Shown piece by piece: positions 1 through 8,766 of a stretch of DNA of 14,806 nt. The DNA comes from Bacillota bacterium (lineage in GTDB: Bacteria > Bacillota > Clostridia > Oscillospirales > Oscillospiraceae), in assembly GCA_009781925.1 (NCBI GenBank), contig WQUU01000086.1, positions 1 through 14,806 of the forward strand, in the 5' to 3' direction. The translations under genes were made by a program, and so were the position numbers. How positions within the stretch are numbered: position 1 is the stretch's first letter; every line of letters begins with the position of its first letter. Below the pieces are notes generated by a model, which saw only the letters and a list, made by a program, of their open reading frames with translations, was not told the DNA's origin and ran no database searches.

Positions 1-2
1 AG

Positions 3-344
3 CCGAAAGGCACTACCCTCGCGTTTGCCAGCATCAATATCGACGACAAATTCGCCGTGAACGGCATCCGCGTGGTCCGAAGCGAAAAGGGCCCGTTCGT
101 GGCCATGCCGCAGACGCGGGACGCCAAAGGTGAATACCGCGACGTCTGCTTCCCGGTCACGAAGGAACTCCGCCAGCAGATCAACGACGCCGTGCTGACG
201 GAGTACAGCGCCGCGAAGGACACGTTGGTGACGCAGAAAGAGTCCACGGTCGAGAAGCTGCGCGCGGCGGCCACCGCCGCGAAGGAGCGGCCGCCGCAGG
301 CGAAGGCAAAATCGGCGGCTAAGCACGCCGGCGCGGAACTGTAG
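3..344 (+). CDS. SpoVG-family protein (5' end outside window)
   Basis: The frame is open from the left window edge, so the N-terminus is missing. A GTG at 57 lies inside the conserved domain and is not the true start. The visible protein has the SpoVG core: an ASINIDDKFAVNGIRVV strand, then GPFVAMP, then GEYRDVCFPV, then a helix ending in DAVLTEY. SpoVG is a small nucleic-acid-binding regulator, first known from Bacillus sporulation and septation; copies are common as accessory genes in Firmicutes conjugative elements. About 45 residues rich in Ala and Lys follow the core, longer than the usual short tail and possibly a nucleic-acid-binding extension. It lies 8 bp before the next gene in the same operon. 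Family assignment is confident; its role in the element is inferred. Confidence 0.85.
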   Translation, partial: PKGTTLAFASINIDDKFAVNGIRVVRSEKGPFVAMPQTRDAKGEYRDVCFPVTKELRQQINDAVLTEYSAAKDTLVTQKESTVEKLRAAATAAKERPPQAKAKSAAKHAGAEL

Positions 345-352
345 GGCCGAGT

Positions 353-961
353 ATGGATACGCTGAAACTATACAGCCCCTTGGAGTTCTATCTCCACGAC
401 CCGCGGGAAGAGGAGCGCAACGGCGAGTACGGTATGTACGATCTCTACGACAAGCGGTACATCATCCCGCACGACGAGGCGTGGGAGCGGCAGGACGCCC
501 TCGATCTCGCCCTCCTGCGCGACCGCGACCGTATGGACGCCGAGCGCGGACTGGCCGAATACCTGCCCGCCGAACTGCGGGAAAAAATCCGGTCGCTGTT
601 CCCCGACATCGAGTATTACGGCAATTACTTCTACTGCGCGGCCACGGCGGAGTTGACCGCGCCGCTGACGGAGGCGGAACTGGCGAAGCTGAAGGACTGG
701 TGGTCCGGGCAGCTGAGCGACGGCTGGGGCGAGAGCTTCGAGCAGCGGGAACTCGTAACCGGGCGCGAGGTGATGTATGTCGTACCCTGGTGGCCGGGCG
801 ATATGTTCTATATCGACACGGAGCGGGAGTTCCGGCGGCGGCTGGGGCTGGAGCCGGAGCCGCGCACCGTACACGACTGGCTGCGGCAGGGGCAGGAGCG
901 GACGAAGTATCAGCCGCGGCAGATCAGGCGCACGTTTAAGCATCACGGGGAGGAGCTGTAG
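353..961 (+). CDS. Conserved ICE accessory protein, function unknown
   Basis: This is a 202-residue acidic soluble protein with no signal peptide or membrane segment. It starts at an ATG 8 bp after the SpoVG-family stop. It begins LYSPLEFYLHD, and its central part (about residues 98-150) reads as PLTEAELAKLKDWWSGQ, DGWGESFEQREL, then a strand ending in VVPWW. From memory, this arrangement, a short segment followed by an SGQ.SDGWGE.FEQRE motif, recurs in uncharacterised proteins of Firmicutes conjugative elements. I cannot name a function. The 3' end carries a GGGAGGAG stretch that probably serves as the ribosome binding site of the following methyltransferase. The long minus-strand frame across it is a GC-rich shadow. 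Confidence 0.75.
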   Translation: MDTLKLYSPLEFYLHDPREEERNGEYGMYDLYDKRYIIPHDEAWERQDALDLALLRDRDRMDAERGLAEYLPAELREKIRSLFPDIEYYGNYFYCAATAELTAPLTEAELAKLKDWWSGQLSDGWGESFEQRELVTGREVMYVVPWWPGDMFYIDTEREFRRRLGLEPEPRTVHDWLRQGQERTKYQPRQIRRTFKHHGEEL

Positions 962-967
962 GGCATA

Positions 968-2461
968 TTGAATATCAAAGATAACAGCATACGGCTCGGC
1001 AGCTTGTTTGACGGCATAGGGGGCTTCCCCTATGCCGGTTCTTTTTTCGGGATCGAGCCGCTCTGGGCCAGCGAGATTCTGCCCCAGGCGATCTCGGTCA
1101 CAAGGCGGCGCTTCCCCAAAATGGCCCATGTCGGCGACATCACGGCCCTTGACGGCGGGACACTCCCGCCCGTGGACATCATCACCTTTGGGAGCCCGTG
1201 CCAAGACCTCTCGACCGCTGGTCGGCGTGCTGGCCTTGCCGGGGAGCGGAGCGGCCTCTTTATGGAGGCGATCAGAATCATCGATGAAATGAGGGAGGCA
1301 ACGAATGGACAAAAACCCGCCTTTGCCGCATGGGAAAACGTCCCAGGAGCACTCAGTAGCGGGTTCCCCAGCGGGGCTGACTTTGCTGCCGTGCTCTCGG
1401 CTTTCACAAAAACCGAAATTCCAATACCTCGGTCTGGACGCTGGGCAAACGCCGGCCTGGTGCGAGGCCGAGGCGTTACTGTCGCTTGGCGGGTGCTCAA
1501 CGCCAGTCTGTGGGGAGTCCCCCAGCGCAGGCGTCGTGTGTTTCTTGTCGCAAGTTTTGGAGCCCCGTGTGCCGGAGAAGTATTATTTGTCGAGAACGGC
1601 CTGTCAGGGCATCCTGCGCCGGGCGGCCAAGCGGGGCAAGGACTTGCCGTCGATGCTCCGGGAGGCGCTGGAGGCGCAGTGCCGGGACGCTGCCTGACAC
1701 CTTGGGACAGAACCCAATCGCGGGTGTTTCCCGTGGGCAGTATGGCTCCAACGCTCGCCGGCGCTGACGGCGGTGGGGGGCGGAACCCCGGAGGGCTGGT
1801 GTTTGTCGAGCCGGAGTTTGCGCGGACACTGACCGCGCGGGGTGACGGCAGCCCCGGCGTTGATCTGGGGCCAAATGTAATAGCCGTAGGAGTACATCAA
1901 AACCAAGCCGGGGATGTCACGGTGTCCGAAGCCGCCTACGCCCTCGCCACCACGGGGAACGCAACCAGCCGCAACGCGCCGCTTGTGGCGCACCCGGAAA
2001 TATCCGGTACGCTCTGCGCCTCCGGCGCGGGGCTGTCCCGGCCCGCGGGAATGGCGTCGGAGCCGGACTTGTGTGTCGCTTACGCTCTCCCGCCTATTCC
2101 GATTCACAACAAGGCCACGCGCTATCAGGGCGGCGGGCCCACACGCAAGGACGACGGGGCCGGCAACGGTCTCGGCATCGGCAGACCCGGCGATCCCACA
2201 CCGGCAATGACGGCGGGCGGTCAGCACGCGGTCGCAAGCGCGGCCCGCTCCGGCTACATCGTCCGCCGCCTGACACCGACAGAATGTGAGCGTTTGCAGG
2301 GTTTCCCGGACGGCTGGACAGCGGCCGACGCTGACGGGAAACCGATCAGCGATTCCAAGCGCTACATGATGCTCGGCAACAGCGTCGCCATCCCCTGCGT
2401 GGCCTTCGTGCTGGGCGGGATCGCGGCGCAAATGATGAAAACGAGAGAGGAGGCAGCCTGA
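968..2461 (+). CDS. C5-cytosine DNA methyltransferase (Dcm-like, orphan)
   Basis: This protein methylates cytosine C5 in DNA using S-adenosylmethionine. The 497 residues show the family motifs in order: motif I LFDGIGGF (13-20), motif IV GSPCQDLS with catalytic Cys78, motif VI ENV (123-125), motif VIII QRRRR (186-190), the LTPTECERLQGFP block (435-447) and C-terminal LGNSV (469-473). The region between motif VIII and the C-terminal block is the target-recognition region. It is long (about 240 residues), Gly-rich, and repeats short T-L/M-T-A-type elements. The start is TTG at 968, placed by the GGAGGAG upstream (951-957) and by motif I beginning soon after. No restriction enzyme is visible nearby, so it is probably a solitary protective or anti-restriction methylase of the mobile element. 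The stop overlaps the next start as TGATG. The target sequence cannot be read from the protein. Confidence 0.93.
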   Translation: MNIKDNSIRLGSLFDGIGGFPYAGSFFGIEPLWASEILPQAISVTRRRFPKMAHVGDITALDGGTLPPVDIITFGSPCQDLSTAGRRAGLAGERSGLFMEAIRIIDEMREATNGQKPAFAAWENVPGALSSGFPSGADFAAVLSAFTKTEIPIPRSGRWANAGLVRGRGVTVAWRVLNASLWGVPQRRRRVFLVASFGAPCAGEVLFVENGLSGHPAPGGQAGQGLAVDAPGGAGGAVPGRCLTPWDRTQSRVFPVGSMAPTLAGADGGGGRNPGGLVFVEPEFARTLTARGDGSPGVDLGPNVIAVGVHQNQAGDVTVSEAAYALATTGNATSRNAPLVAHPEISGTLCASGAGLSRPAGMASEPDLCVAYALPPIPIHNKATRYQGGGPTRKDDGAGNGLGIGRPGDPTPAMTAGGQHAVASAARSGYIVRRLTPTECERLQGFPDGWTAADADGKPISDSKRYMMLGNSVAIPCVAFVLGGIAAQMMKTREEAA

Positions 2462-2859
2462 TGCCCTTCGTACCCGTTCCGAAAGACCTGACAAAAGTCA
2501 AGACAAAAGTGGCGCTGAACCTCACAAAGCGCCAGCTCATCTGTTTCGGGGCCGCCGCCTTAGTGGGCCTGCCCACCTACTTCCTGGCCAGGGGCGCCCT
2601 CGGCAACACCGTCGCGGTGTTCCTGATGATCGGCCTGATGCTGCCCTTCTTCTTTATAGCAATGTATGAGCGCGATGGGCAGCCCGCCGAGAAGATCCTG
2701 CGAAACTTTTTGCGGGCCAAACTCTGGCCCGGCACACGCCCTTATAAGACCGAAAACCTGTACAAATATTTGAGCATGGGAGGTACCCCGATTGCAAAAC
2801 AAGGCAAAACAGCAACAAAAACGGCTGCCCGCAAACGTCCGGCAGGCACAGGCAAGTAA
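2461..2859 (+). CDS. prgI: PrgI-family conjugation membrane protein
   Basis: This is a 132-residue protein with an N-terminal motif FVPVPKDLTKVK, followed by two hydrophobic helices (about residues 26-43 and 48-68) and a cytoplasmic tail containing LYKYL. This layout is the PrgI family, the VirB3-like inner-membrane partner of the VirB4-type ATPase in Gram-positive type IV secretion systems. The ATG shares a base with the methyltransferase stop (TGATG), so translation is probably coupled. The last 22 or so codons encode a Lys/Ala-rich tail and overlap the start of the VirB4-like gene in another frame. The family assignment rests on the motif, topology and position directly before virB4. Confidence 0.9.
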   Translation: MPFVPVPKDLTKVKTKVALNLTKRQLICFGAAALVGLPTYFLARGALGNTVAVFLMIGLMLPFFFIAMYERDGQPAEKILRNFLRAKLWPGTRPYKTENLYKYLSMGGTPIAKQGKTATKTAARKRPAGTGK

Positions 2860-5209
2860 AACTGGCGGCGCGGCCGCTTCCCTGTCGACGAAGTTCTTCG
2901 GCCGGCCGGACAAACCGCAGACCGCCCAGCAGTCCATCCCCTACCGGGAGATGTACCGCGATGGCGTCTGCCGCGTCAACAGCCGGCTGTACACCAAAAT
3001 GGTGGCGTTCACGGACATCAACTACCAGCTCGCGCAAAACGAGGACAAGAGCGCCATCTTTGACTCCTATTGCGAGTTCCTCAACTATTTTGACTCCAGC
3101 ATCAGCGTTCAGCTCACCTTCGTGAACAAGCGCGTCAACGTCCGCGAGTTCGAGCGGTCCATCGACATCCCCCAAAGGGACGACGCCTTTGACTCCATTC
3201 GGCGCGAGTACGCCGACATGCTGAAAAGCCAGCTCGCGCGGGGCAACAACGGCCTGGTCAAGACCAAGTACATCACCTTCGGGATCGAGGCCGACAGCCT
3301 GAAAGAGGCCAAGCCCCGCCTCGAGCGCGTGGAGGCCGACGTGCTCGCCGGATTCAAAACCCTCGGCGTTCCGGCCCGTCCCCTGACCGGGCTTGAGCGG
3401 CTGGAGATCTTGCACGGCCAGCTTCACCCTGACGGACGCGAGAAGTTCCGCTTCGACTTCCGGGACATCGTGAGGGCCAGTATCTCCACGAAAGACGCCA
3501 TCGCGCCGGCCGGCTTCGACTTCCGCGACAGCAAAACATTCCGCGTAGAATCGTACTACGGGGCGGCCAGCTTTATTCAGATCACCGCGCCGGAGCTCAC
3601 GGATCGGATGCTTGCCGACCTGCTCGACCTGACCTCGCCGGTGACCGTCACGCTGCACATCCAGTCCATCGACCAGGCCGAGGCCATCAAGACGGTCAAG
3701 CGCAAGCTCTCCGATCTCGACAAAATGAAGATCGAGGAGCAGAAGAAGGCCGTCCGCGCAGGGTATGACATGGACGTGCTGCCCTCCGACCTCGTCACCT
3801 ACGGCAAGGAGGCCGCGGCGCTGCTCAACGATCTGCAGAGCCGCAACGAGCGCATGTTTTTGGTCACAATCCTCGTCCTGAACACAGCCAAAAGCAAGCA
3901 GAAGCTGGAGAACGACATCTTCGCCGCGGCTGGCGTCGCGCAGAAGTATAACTGCGAACTCAAAAGGCTGGAGTACCAGCAGGAGCAGGGCCTGATGTCC
4001 TCGCTTCCGCTGGGGCTGAACCAGATTGAGATCCAGCGCGGGCTGACCACGTCGTCCACCGCCATTTTCGTGCCGTTCACGACGCAGGAGCTTTTCATGC
4101 GCGGAGAGGCGCTGTACTATGGGCGCAACGCGCTCTCCGGCAACCTGATCATGGCGGATCGAAAGCTGCTAAAGAACCCGAACGGACTGTTCTTAGGCAC
4201 CCCCGGCTCCGGCAAATCCTTCGCGGCCAAGCGTGAAATCGTCAATGTATTCCTGATGACGGAGGATGACATCATCATAGCGGATCCCGAAGCGGAATAT
4301 TTCCCCATCGTCCAGCGTCTGGGCGGCCAGGTCATCAAACTCTCGCCTACATCGCCTCAACACTTGAATCCGATGGATATTAACCCAGACTACGCGGATG
4401 AGGAGGATCCCCTGACCCTTAAAAGCGACTTCATCCTTTCGCTGTGTGAACTCATCGTGGGGGGCAAGGAGGGCCTCGCCCCGGTGGAGAAAACGATCAT
4501 CGACCGCTGTGTCCGGCTGGTCTACCGGGACTATCTCAGCGACCCCTGCCCTGAAAATATGCCCGTGCTGGAGGACTTGTACGATCTCCTGCGCTCCCAG
4601 TCCGAGCCGGAGGCGCAGAACATCGCCACCGCATTGGAGATCTACGTCACCGGCAGCCTCAACGTGTTCAACCACTGCACGAACGTGGACATCGACAACC
4701 GGGTCGTCTGCTTCGACTTCAAGGAGCTCGGCAAAGGGCTGAAAAAGCTGGCGATGCTGATCCTTCAGGACGCCGTCTGGAACCGTGTCACGCTGAACCG
4801 CGCCGCGCGAAAAACCACCTGGTTTTACGTGGACGAATTCCACTTGCTCCTAAAAGAGGAGCAGACGGCCAGCTACTGCGTCGAGATCTGGAAGCGCTTC
4901 CGCAAATGGGGCGGCATCCCGAGCGGTCTGACACAGAACGTGAAGGATCTGCTGGCCTCCCGCGAAGTTGAAAATATCTTGGAAAACAGCGACTTTATCT
5001 ACATGCTGAATCAGGCGTCGGGCGACCGGCAGATTCTCGCAAAGCAGCTCGGTATCTCGCCCTATCAGCTCTCCTATGTCACCCACAGCAACGCCGGCGA
5101 GGGGCTGCTGTTCTATGGGGACGTCATCATCCCGTTCCAGGATCGCTTCCCAAAGGATACCGAAATCTATACCTTGCTTACGACTAGGCCCTCCGAGGCG
5201 CAGTCATGA
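2792..5209 (+). CDS. virB4: VirB4/TraE-like conjugative transfer ATPase
   Basis: This is an 805-residue cytoplasmic, membrane-associated ATPase that powers the conjugative type IV secretion apparatus. The N-terminal half has the CagE/TrbE/VirB-type region. The C-terminal RecA-like half carries Walker A GTPGSGKS (469-476) followed by AAKREIVNVF, an IIADPEAEY strand, Walker B WFYVDEFH (677-684) and a downstream GGIPSGLTQNVKDLL segment typical of the family. The start is TTG at 2792, seven bases after GGGAGGT (2778-2784). It overlaps the prgI 3' end by 68 bp, and its stop overlaps the next ATG as ATGA. The reading frame and motifs are intact, so the protein should be active. It is the most secure assignment in the window. 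Confidence 0.97.
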   Translation: MQNKAKQQQKRLPANVRQAQASKTGGAAASLSTKFFGRPDKPQTAQQSIPYREMYRDGVCRVNSRLYTKMVAFTDINYQLAQNEDKSAIFDSYCEFLNYFDSSISVQLTFVNKRVNVREFERSIDIPQRDDAFDSIRREYADMLKSQLARGNNGLVKTKYITFGIEADSLKEAKPRLERVEADVLAGFKTLGVPARPLTGLERLEILHGQLHPDGREKFRFDFRDIVRASISTKDAIAPAGFDFRDSKTFRVESYYGAASFIQITAPELTDRMLADLLDLTSPVTVTLHIQSIDQAEAIKTVKRKLSDLDKMKIEEQKKAVRAGYDMDVLPSDLVTYGKEAAALLNDLQSRNERMFLVTILVLNTAKSKQKLENDIFAAAGVAQKYNCELKRLEYQQEQGLMSSLPLGLNQIEIQRGLTTSSTAIFVPFTTQELFMRGEALYYGRNALSGNLIMADRKLLKNPNGLFLGTPGSGKSFAAKREIVNVFLMTEDDIIIADPEAEYFPIVQRLGGQVIKLSPTSPQHLNPMDINPDYADEEDPLTLKSDFILSLCELIVGGKEGLAPVEKTIIDRCVRLVYRDYLSDPCPENMPVLEDLYDLLRSQSEPEAQNIATALEIYVTGSLNVFNHCTNVDIDNRVVCFDFKELGKGLKKLAMLILQDAVWNRVTLNRAARKTTWFYVDEFHLLLKEEQTASYCVEIWKRFRKWGGIPSGLTQNVKDLLASREVENILENSDFIYMLNQASGDRQILAKQLGISPYQLSYVTHSNAGEGLLFYGDVIIPFQDRFPKDTEIYTLLTTRPSEAQS

Positions 5210-6006
5210 GCGCGGCTACGGGTTCGCTCACGCAAAACGCCGATGTGCGTGAGCTGTTCGGCATCTTGCACGACAACAATATCGACACGCGGGATCTGAC
5301 TGCCATCATCAGCTCGGTCGCCGCAATGGAGCGTCAGCTCTCCGCCGCCGTGAATGAGCTGACCTCCATGCGGCGCGAGCTCGCCGCCATGCGGGAGGAG
5401 CGCAGCCACCCGGTCAAGACGGCGCTGGAAAAGGAGGTTCGGCTGCTCTCGGACAAGATCAAGGGTATCCGCGCCAAGCTCAAAGCGGTCAAGGACGGGA
5501 TCATCAGCGAATGCAGGCGGGCTGTCGCCGCGTTCAAGGGCGCCGGCGTATCGGCGCTCAACAATCTCGCCGGGTTCTTCGAGATCAAACCGGCGCTAGA
5601 GTCCCTGCGGAGCAGCATCAGCGACGGGATCACGTCCAATCAGGCGTCCATCGCCAGGATCGAGCGGATCAGTGAGGCGCACCATACGGCGGGCCGCGCC
5701 ATACGGAATATTGGCCGCGCCATCAGCGGCCAAGAGCCGGTCCCGGACATCAAGGCCAACGGAGCTCTGGCGCGGCTCATCGAGACGCCGTTTCGGGTAC
5801 AACTGCGCAGTTTGACCGGCTCGCTTCGGGAAGTGAACAGAGCCTTGGCCGGGCTTGACCGCTTGGAGAAGGCCGCCGCGCGCCGCGCCGAACACGACCG
5901 CCCGTCCACGCTGGGGACGATGAAAGCCCTGCAGCAACAGGTGAATCAGAAAAAGAGAGACGCGCCGGCGCAGGAGAAAGCCAGGCAGAATGAGGCCGCC
6001 ATTTGA
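5206..6006 (+). CDS. Coiled-coil ICE protein (DUF6674-like)
   Basis: This is a 266-residue soluble protein predicted to be mostly helical. The N-terminal 30 residues contain DVRELFGILHDNNIDTRDL. A heptad-like coiled coil follows (about residues 40-100: AMERQLSAAVNELTSMRREL, then basic segments). A middle segment contains GVSALNNLAGFFEIKPALE, and the C-terminus is charged. I recall this order (coiled coil, then GV.ALN...F..I...L..L, then AGR...NIGRA) from proteins labelled DUF6674 that sit between virB4 and the NlpC/P60 gene in Firmicutes conjugative elements; this label is from memory. It starts by ATGA overlap with virB4, so it probably accompanies the secretion machinery. Its function is unknown. 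Confidence 0.75.
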   Translation: MSAATGSLTQNADVRELFGILHDNNIDTRDLTAIISSVAAMERQLSAAVNELTSMRRELAAMREERSHPVKTALEKEVRLLSDKIKGIRAKLKAVKDGIISECRRAVAAFKGAGVSALNNLAGFFEIKPALESLRSSISDGITSNQASIARIERISEAHHTAGRAIRNIGRAISGQEPVPDIKANGALARLIETPFRVQLRSLTGSLREVNRALAGLDRLEKAAARRAEHDRPSTLGTMKALQQQVNQKKRDAPAQEKARQNEAAI

Positions 6007-6043
6007 GTGGCCTCATCATTTTTCGGAGGAGGTAATCGACACT

Positions 6044-8641
6044 TTGGAGCGCGAACCCTCACATCGGCCGCGTGACCGGAACATACGGGAAATGATGCCT
6101 GACGGTATGGAGACCGCCAGCGAAAACATCGGCGACGCCGGGAGGCAGGACTTCAGCCGCCGCGCGGATCCCGCGCGGGGCAGCCCGTCCGGGCGACAGG
6201 GCGGTATGCCGATTTCTGTCCGCAACGCGATCACACGTCAGTATAATCAGGCGCGGCAGCCCGATCAGCCGGCAGTCGTCAAACCAACGGATGTTCAGCC
6301 CACTGCTGAAATGTCATCCCATTACATGGCCGGAGCCCAGGACAGCAGACGGGCGGAACCTGCGCCGCGGTCACGGCAGGGTAAAATCTACAGCCAGCGG
6401 CATTTCCGCACAAAAGATTCTCTCGATCCCGCTCCGGCTGCGACCCCAGTCCCGTCCCCGGCTGCATCGCCGGCGCCAAACACATCAGCCACATCAGTCA
6501 CAGACGGCGCCACATCTACGGCTCCACCGCAGTCACAGCGACCGGACGCCAAGCCGTCACACGAGAGTACCGCTCCGCACGTCCCTGTTAAAAGACCGGC
6601 GAGGCTTCAATTTTCGAAGGATGAGACCCCACCGTCTGGGACGCCGTCCAGCGCCGCGGCGAAAAAGGTATCCGGCAAGGCCCGGCGTTCCGAGGTAAAA
6701 TTGGACGCCGCTAAGAAAAATCTCCCCAAAAAGCACAGAGTCAAAATTGGCAGCACCGTTGACACTTCAAGCGGCAAGCCCAAGCGAATACTGCGCTTTG
6801 AGACCGAGGGTAAAAGCAAACAGGCGCATCTCCGTGGCCCCGCCGTCACCCGCCCAATCAAGATGGGGGCCAACACCGCCGTCGCGGTCGGGCACAGAAA
6901 GCTCTATGAGGCGGAGCATGAAAACGTCGGCACAAAGGCCGCCCACCGGGGCGTGACGCTGGCCGAGGGCGGGGCCCGTACCGCGTACCGGCTGCATAAG
7001 ACCGCGCCCTACCGCAAGGTGGAGCGGCTGGAGAGCAGATCCACCAAATTGAAGGTCAGGGAGGGCTATCAGAAAGCAGTCGCAGAGAATCCCAAGCTGA
7101 AAAGCAATGTGATCTCTCGCATGGCGCAGAAGCGGAAAATCAAGCGGCAGTACGCGAAGGCAGCGCGTGATACAAAAAAGAACGCCCAGCGCGTGAAAAA
7201 GACCGGGGATGTGGTCGGGACGGTCGGACAGGCTGCCGTGCGAACGGTCGCGCGCCACCCGGCTGTATTCGGCATCATCGGCGTCATCCTGCTGATCGTG
7301 CTGCTTTTTTCGTCGCTGATCTCGGCCTGCTCCAGCATGGCCGCCAGCGGCGGGGCCGTCATCGCCGCCTCCAGCTATCTCGCGGAGGATACGGACATCG
7401 ACAACGCGGAGCTCTACTATACGGATATGGAGGCCGACCTGCAACTCCAAATCGCCGGCGCCGAACGCAGCCATCCGGGGTTTGACGAGTACAGGTACAA
7501 TATTGGCGACATCAGCCACAATCCCTATGAGCTCATGGCCTACCTGACGACCAACTACCACGATTTCAGCTATGCCGACGTAGTATCGGTGTTGGAGAGC
7601 CTGTTCGCGGAACAGTATCAGCTGTCATTCACCGAGTCCATGGAAACCCGATACGCTGATCCTGACGACGCGAACGGCGACGGGGATCTGGAGCCTTATC
7701 CCTGGCATGTGCTCACGGTGACGCTGACCGCGAACTCCTTCACGGACATCGTGACCGGCCATATGGACAGCGATCAACTCCAGCACTTCTCGATCCTGAT
7801 GCAGACGAACGGCGGTCGGCAGTACATCAAGAACCCGCTGGACTTCGGCTGGCTCTACCTGATCTCCAGCCGCTACGGTTGGCAGATTGACTCCGCAACC
7901 GGCACAAAGTATTGTAACCGAGGCGTGGACATCACACTTCCCTCCGGCACAGAGATCCATGCCGGGCAGGACGGCGTCGTTTCAACCGGCTATGATGCCG
8001 GTGGCTTCGGGAATTATGTGGTCATCACCGATGCGAATGGGCTGGTGTCCAAGTACGCGCGCCTGGGCAGCGTCCTCGTCAGCGACGGGCAAGAGGTCAA
8101 GGCGGGAGACGTGATCGCCACCTCCGGCAGCGGCGGTCTGCACCTCGAGATCATCAAAAACGGCCAGTATCTCAATCCGCTTTATTTCGCGGACACCGGC
8201 AGCAGCGCGAGTCCCACCTATGGCATCCCCGGCGCGCCCATGAGCGATGACAAATTCGCCGCCATGATCGCGGAGGCAGAGAAATATCTAGGCTGGCCCT
8301 ATGTCTGGGGCGGCAGCACTCCCGCTTCGAGTTTTGACTGCAGCGGCTTCGTCTGCTGGGTCATTAACCATTCCGGCGTCGGAAACGTCGGACGCACCAC
8401 GGCCCAGGGGCTGTACAACCTCTGCACCCCCATTTCCCCGGCTGACGCGAGGCCCGGCGATCTCATCTTTTTCACGAAGACCTACCCCTGGCAGAACGCG
8501 GTTATCTCGGACACGATCCCCGAAGGGCTCTTGTTCACGGACGGCACCGTTTATCTGGACGGGAGCACCGCACCCTATACCATGAGAAATGATACGCATC
8601 CTGAGTTCTATCAACATTTACAACGCCACCCTGACAATTAG
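6044..8641 (+). CDS. CD1107-like membrane-anchored wall hydrolase with M23-like and truncated NlpC/P60 domains
   Basis: In type IV secretion of Gram-positives this protein (VirB1/CwlT-like) opens the cell wall for the channel. In order it has a disordered Pro/Ala/Ser-rich N-terminus (about residues 110-190), a basic region, one membrane helix (about 405-432), a family-specific extracellular region, an M23/LytM-like fold (about 605-715) and an NlpC/P60 domain with FDCSGF (Cys766). TTG 6044 is preferred because GGAGGAGG (6025-6032) lies 11 bases upstream; ATG 5990, which would overlap the previous gene, is possible. Two defects stand out. Three M23 active-site residues are replaced (Asn625, Arg673 and Gly698 in the usual His positions). 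The NlpC/P60 domain stops after GDLIFFTKTY without its catalytic His, continuing into a DUF11-like strand ending at 8641. It is probably a broken or repurposed hydrolase. Confidence 0.85.
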   Translation: MEREPSHRPRDRNIREMMPDGMETASENIGDAGRQDFSRRADPARGSPSGRQGGMPISVRNAITRQYNQARQPDQPAVVKPTDVQPTAEMSSHYMAGAQDSRRAEPAPRSRQGKIYSQRHFRTKDSLDPAPAATPVPSPAASPAPNTSATSVTDGATSTAPPQSQRPDAKPSHESTAPHVPVKRPARLQFSKDETPPSGTPSSAAAKKVSGKARRSEVKLDAAKKNLPKKHRVKIGSTVDTSSGKPKRILRFETEGKSKQAHLRGPAVTRPIKMGANTAVAVGHRKLYEAEHENVGTKAAHRGVTLAEGGARTAYRLHKTAPYRKVERLESRSTKLKVREGYQKAVAENPKLKSNVISRMAQKRKIKRQYAKAARDTKKNAQRVKKTGDVVGTVGQAAVRTVARHPAVFGIIGVILLIVLLFSSLISACSSMAASGGAVIAASSYLAEDTDIDNAELYYTDMEADLQLQIAGAERSHPGFDEYRYNIGDISHNPYELMAYLTTNYHDFSYADVVSVLESLFAEQYQLSFTESMETRYADPDDANGDGDLEPYPWHVLTVTLTANSFTDIVTGHMDSDQLQHFSILMQTNGGRQYIKNPLDFGWLYLISSRYGWQIDSATGTKYCNRGVDITLPSGTEIHAGQDGVVSTGYDAGGFGNYVVITDANGLVSKYARLGSVLVSDGQEVKAGDVIATSGSGGLHLEIIKNGQYLNPLYFADTGSSASPTYGIPGAPMSDDKFAAMIAEAEKYLGWPYVWGGSTPASSFDCSGFVCWVINHSGVGNVGRTTAQGLYNLCTPISPADARPGDLIFFTKTYPWQNAVISDTIPEGLLFTDGTVYLDGSTAPYTMRNDTHPEFYQHLQRHPDN

Positions 8642-8720
8642 TATTATTTATTTAATACTTATAGTCATAGTATAGCATTGTTTTTTGTCGAATGATGTCG
8701 AATTATGGGGACAGAATATA

Positions 8721-8749
8721 AAAATCCACGACAACATATCGCGGATTTT
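8721..8749. terminator. Candidate bidirectional terminator between convergent genes
   Basis: AAAATCC at 8721-8727 pairs with GGATTTT at 8743-8749, with further CG pairing inside. On the minus strand the stem is followed by a T-rich stretch (TTTTTATATTC), and on the plus strand by TTTTATCTTTG. It lies between the plus-strand wall-hydrolase stop (8641) and the end of the minus-strand repressor gene (8767), where a shared terminator is expected. The stem is AT-rich, so strength is uncertain. Confidence 0.45.
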
Positions 8750-8766
8750 ATCTTTGTCAAATGGAC

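Noticed and set aside
368..1312. 314-residue minus-strand open frame
   Set aside because: It spans the accessory protein and the start of the methyltransferase, both real plus-strand genes. Pro/Arg/Leu-rich composition marks it as a shadow.
2654..3658. 334-residue minus-strand open frame
   Set aside because: Antisense to prgI and virB4, with no motifs of its own.
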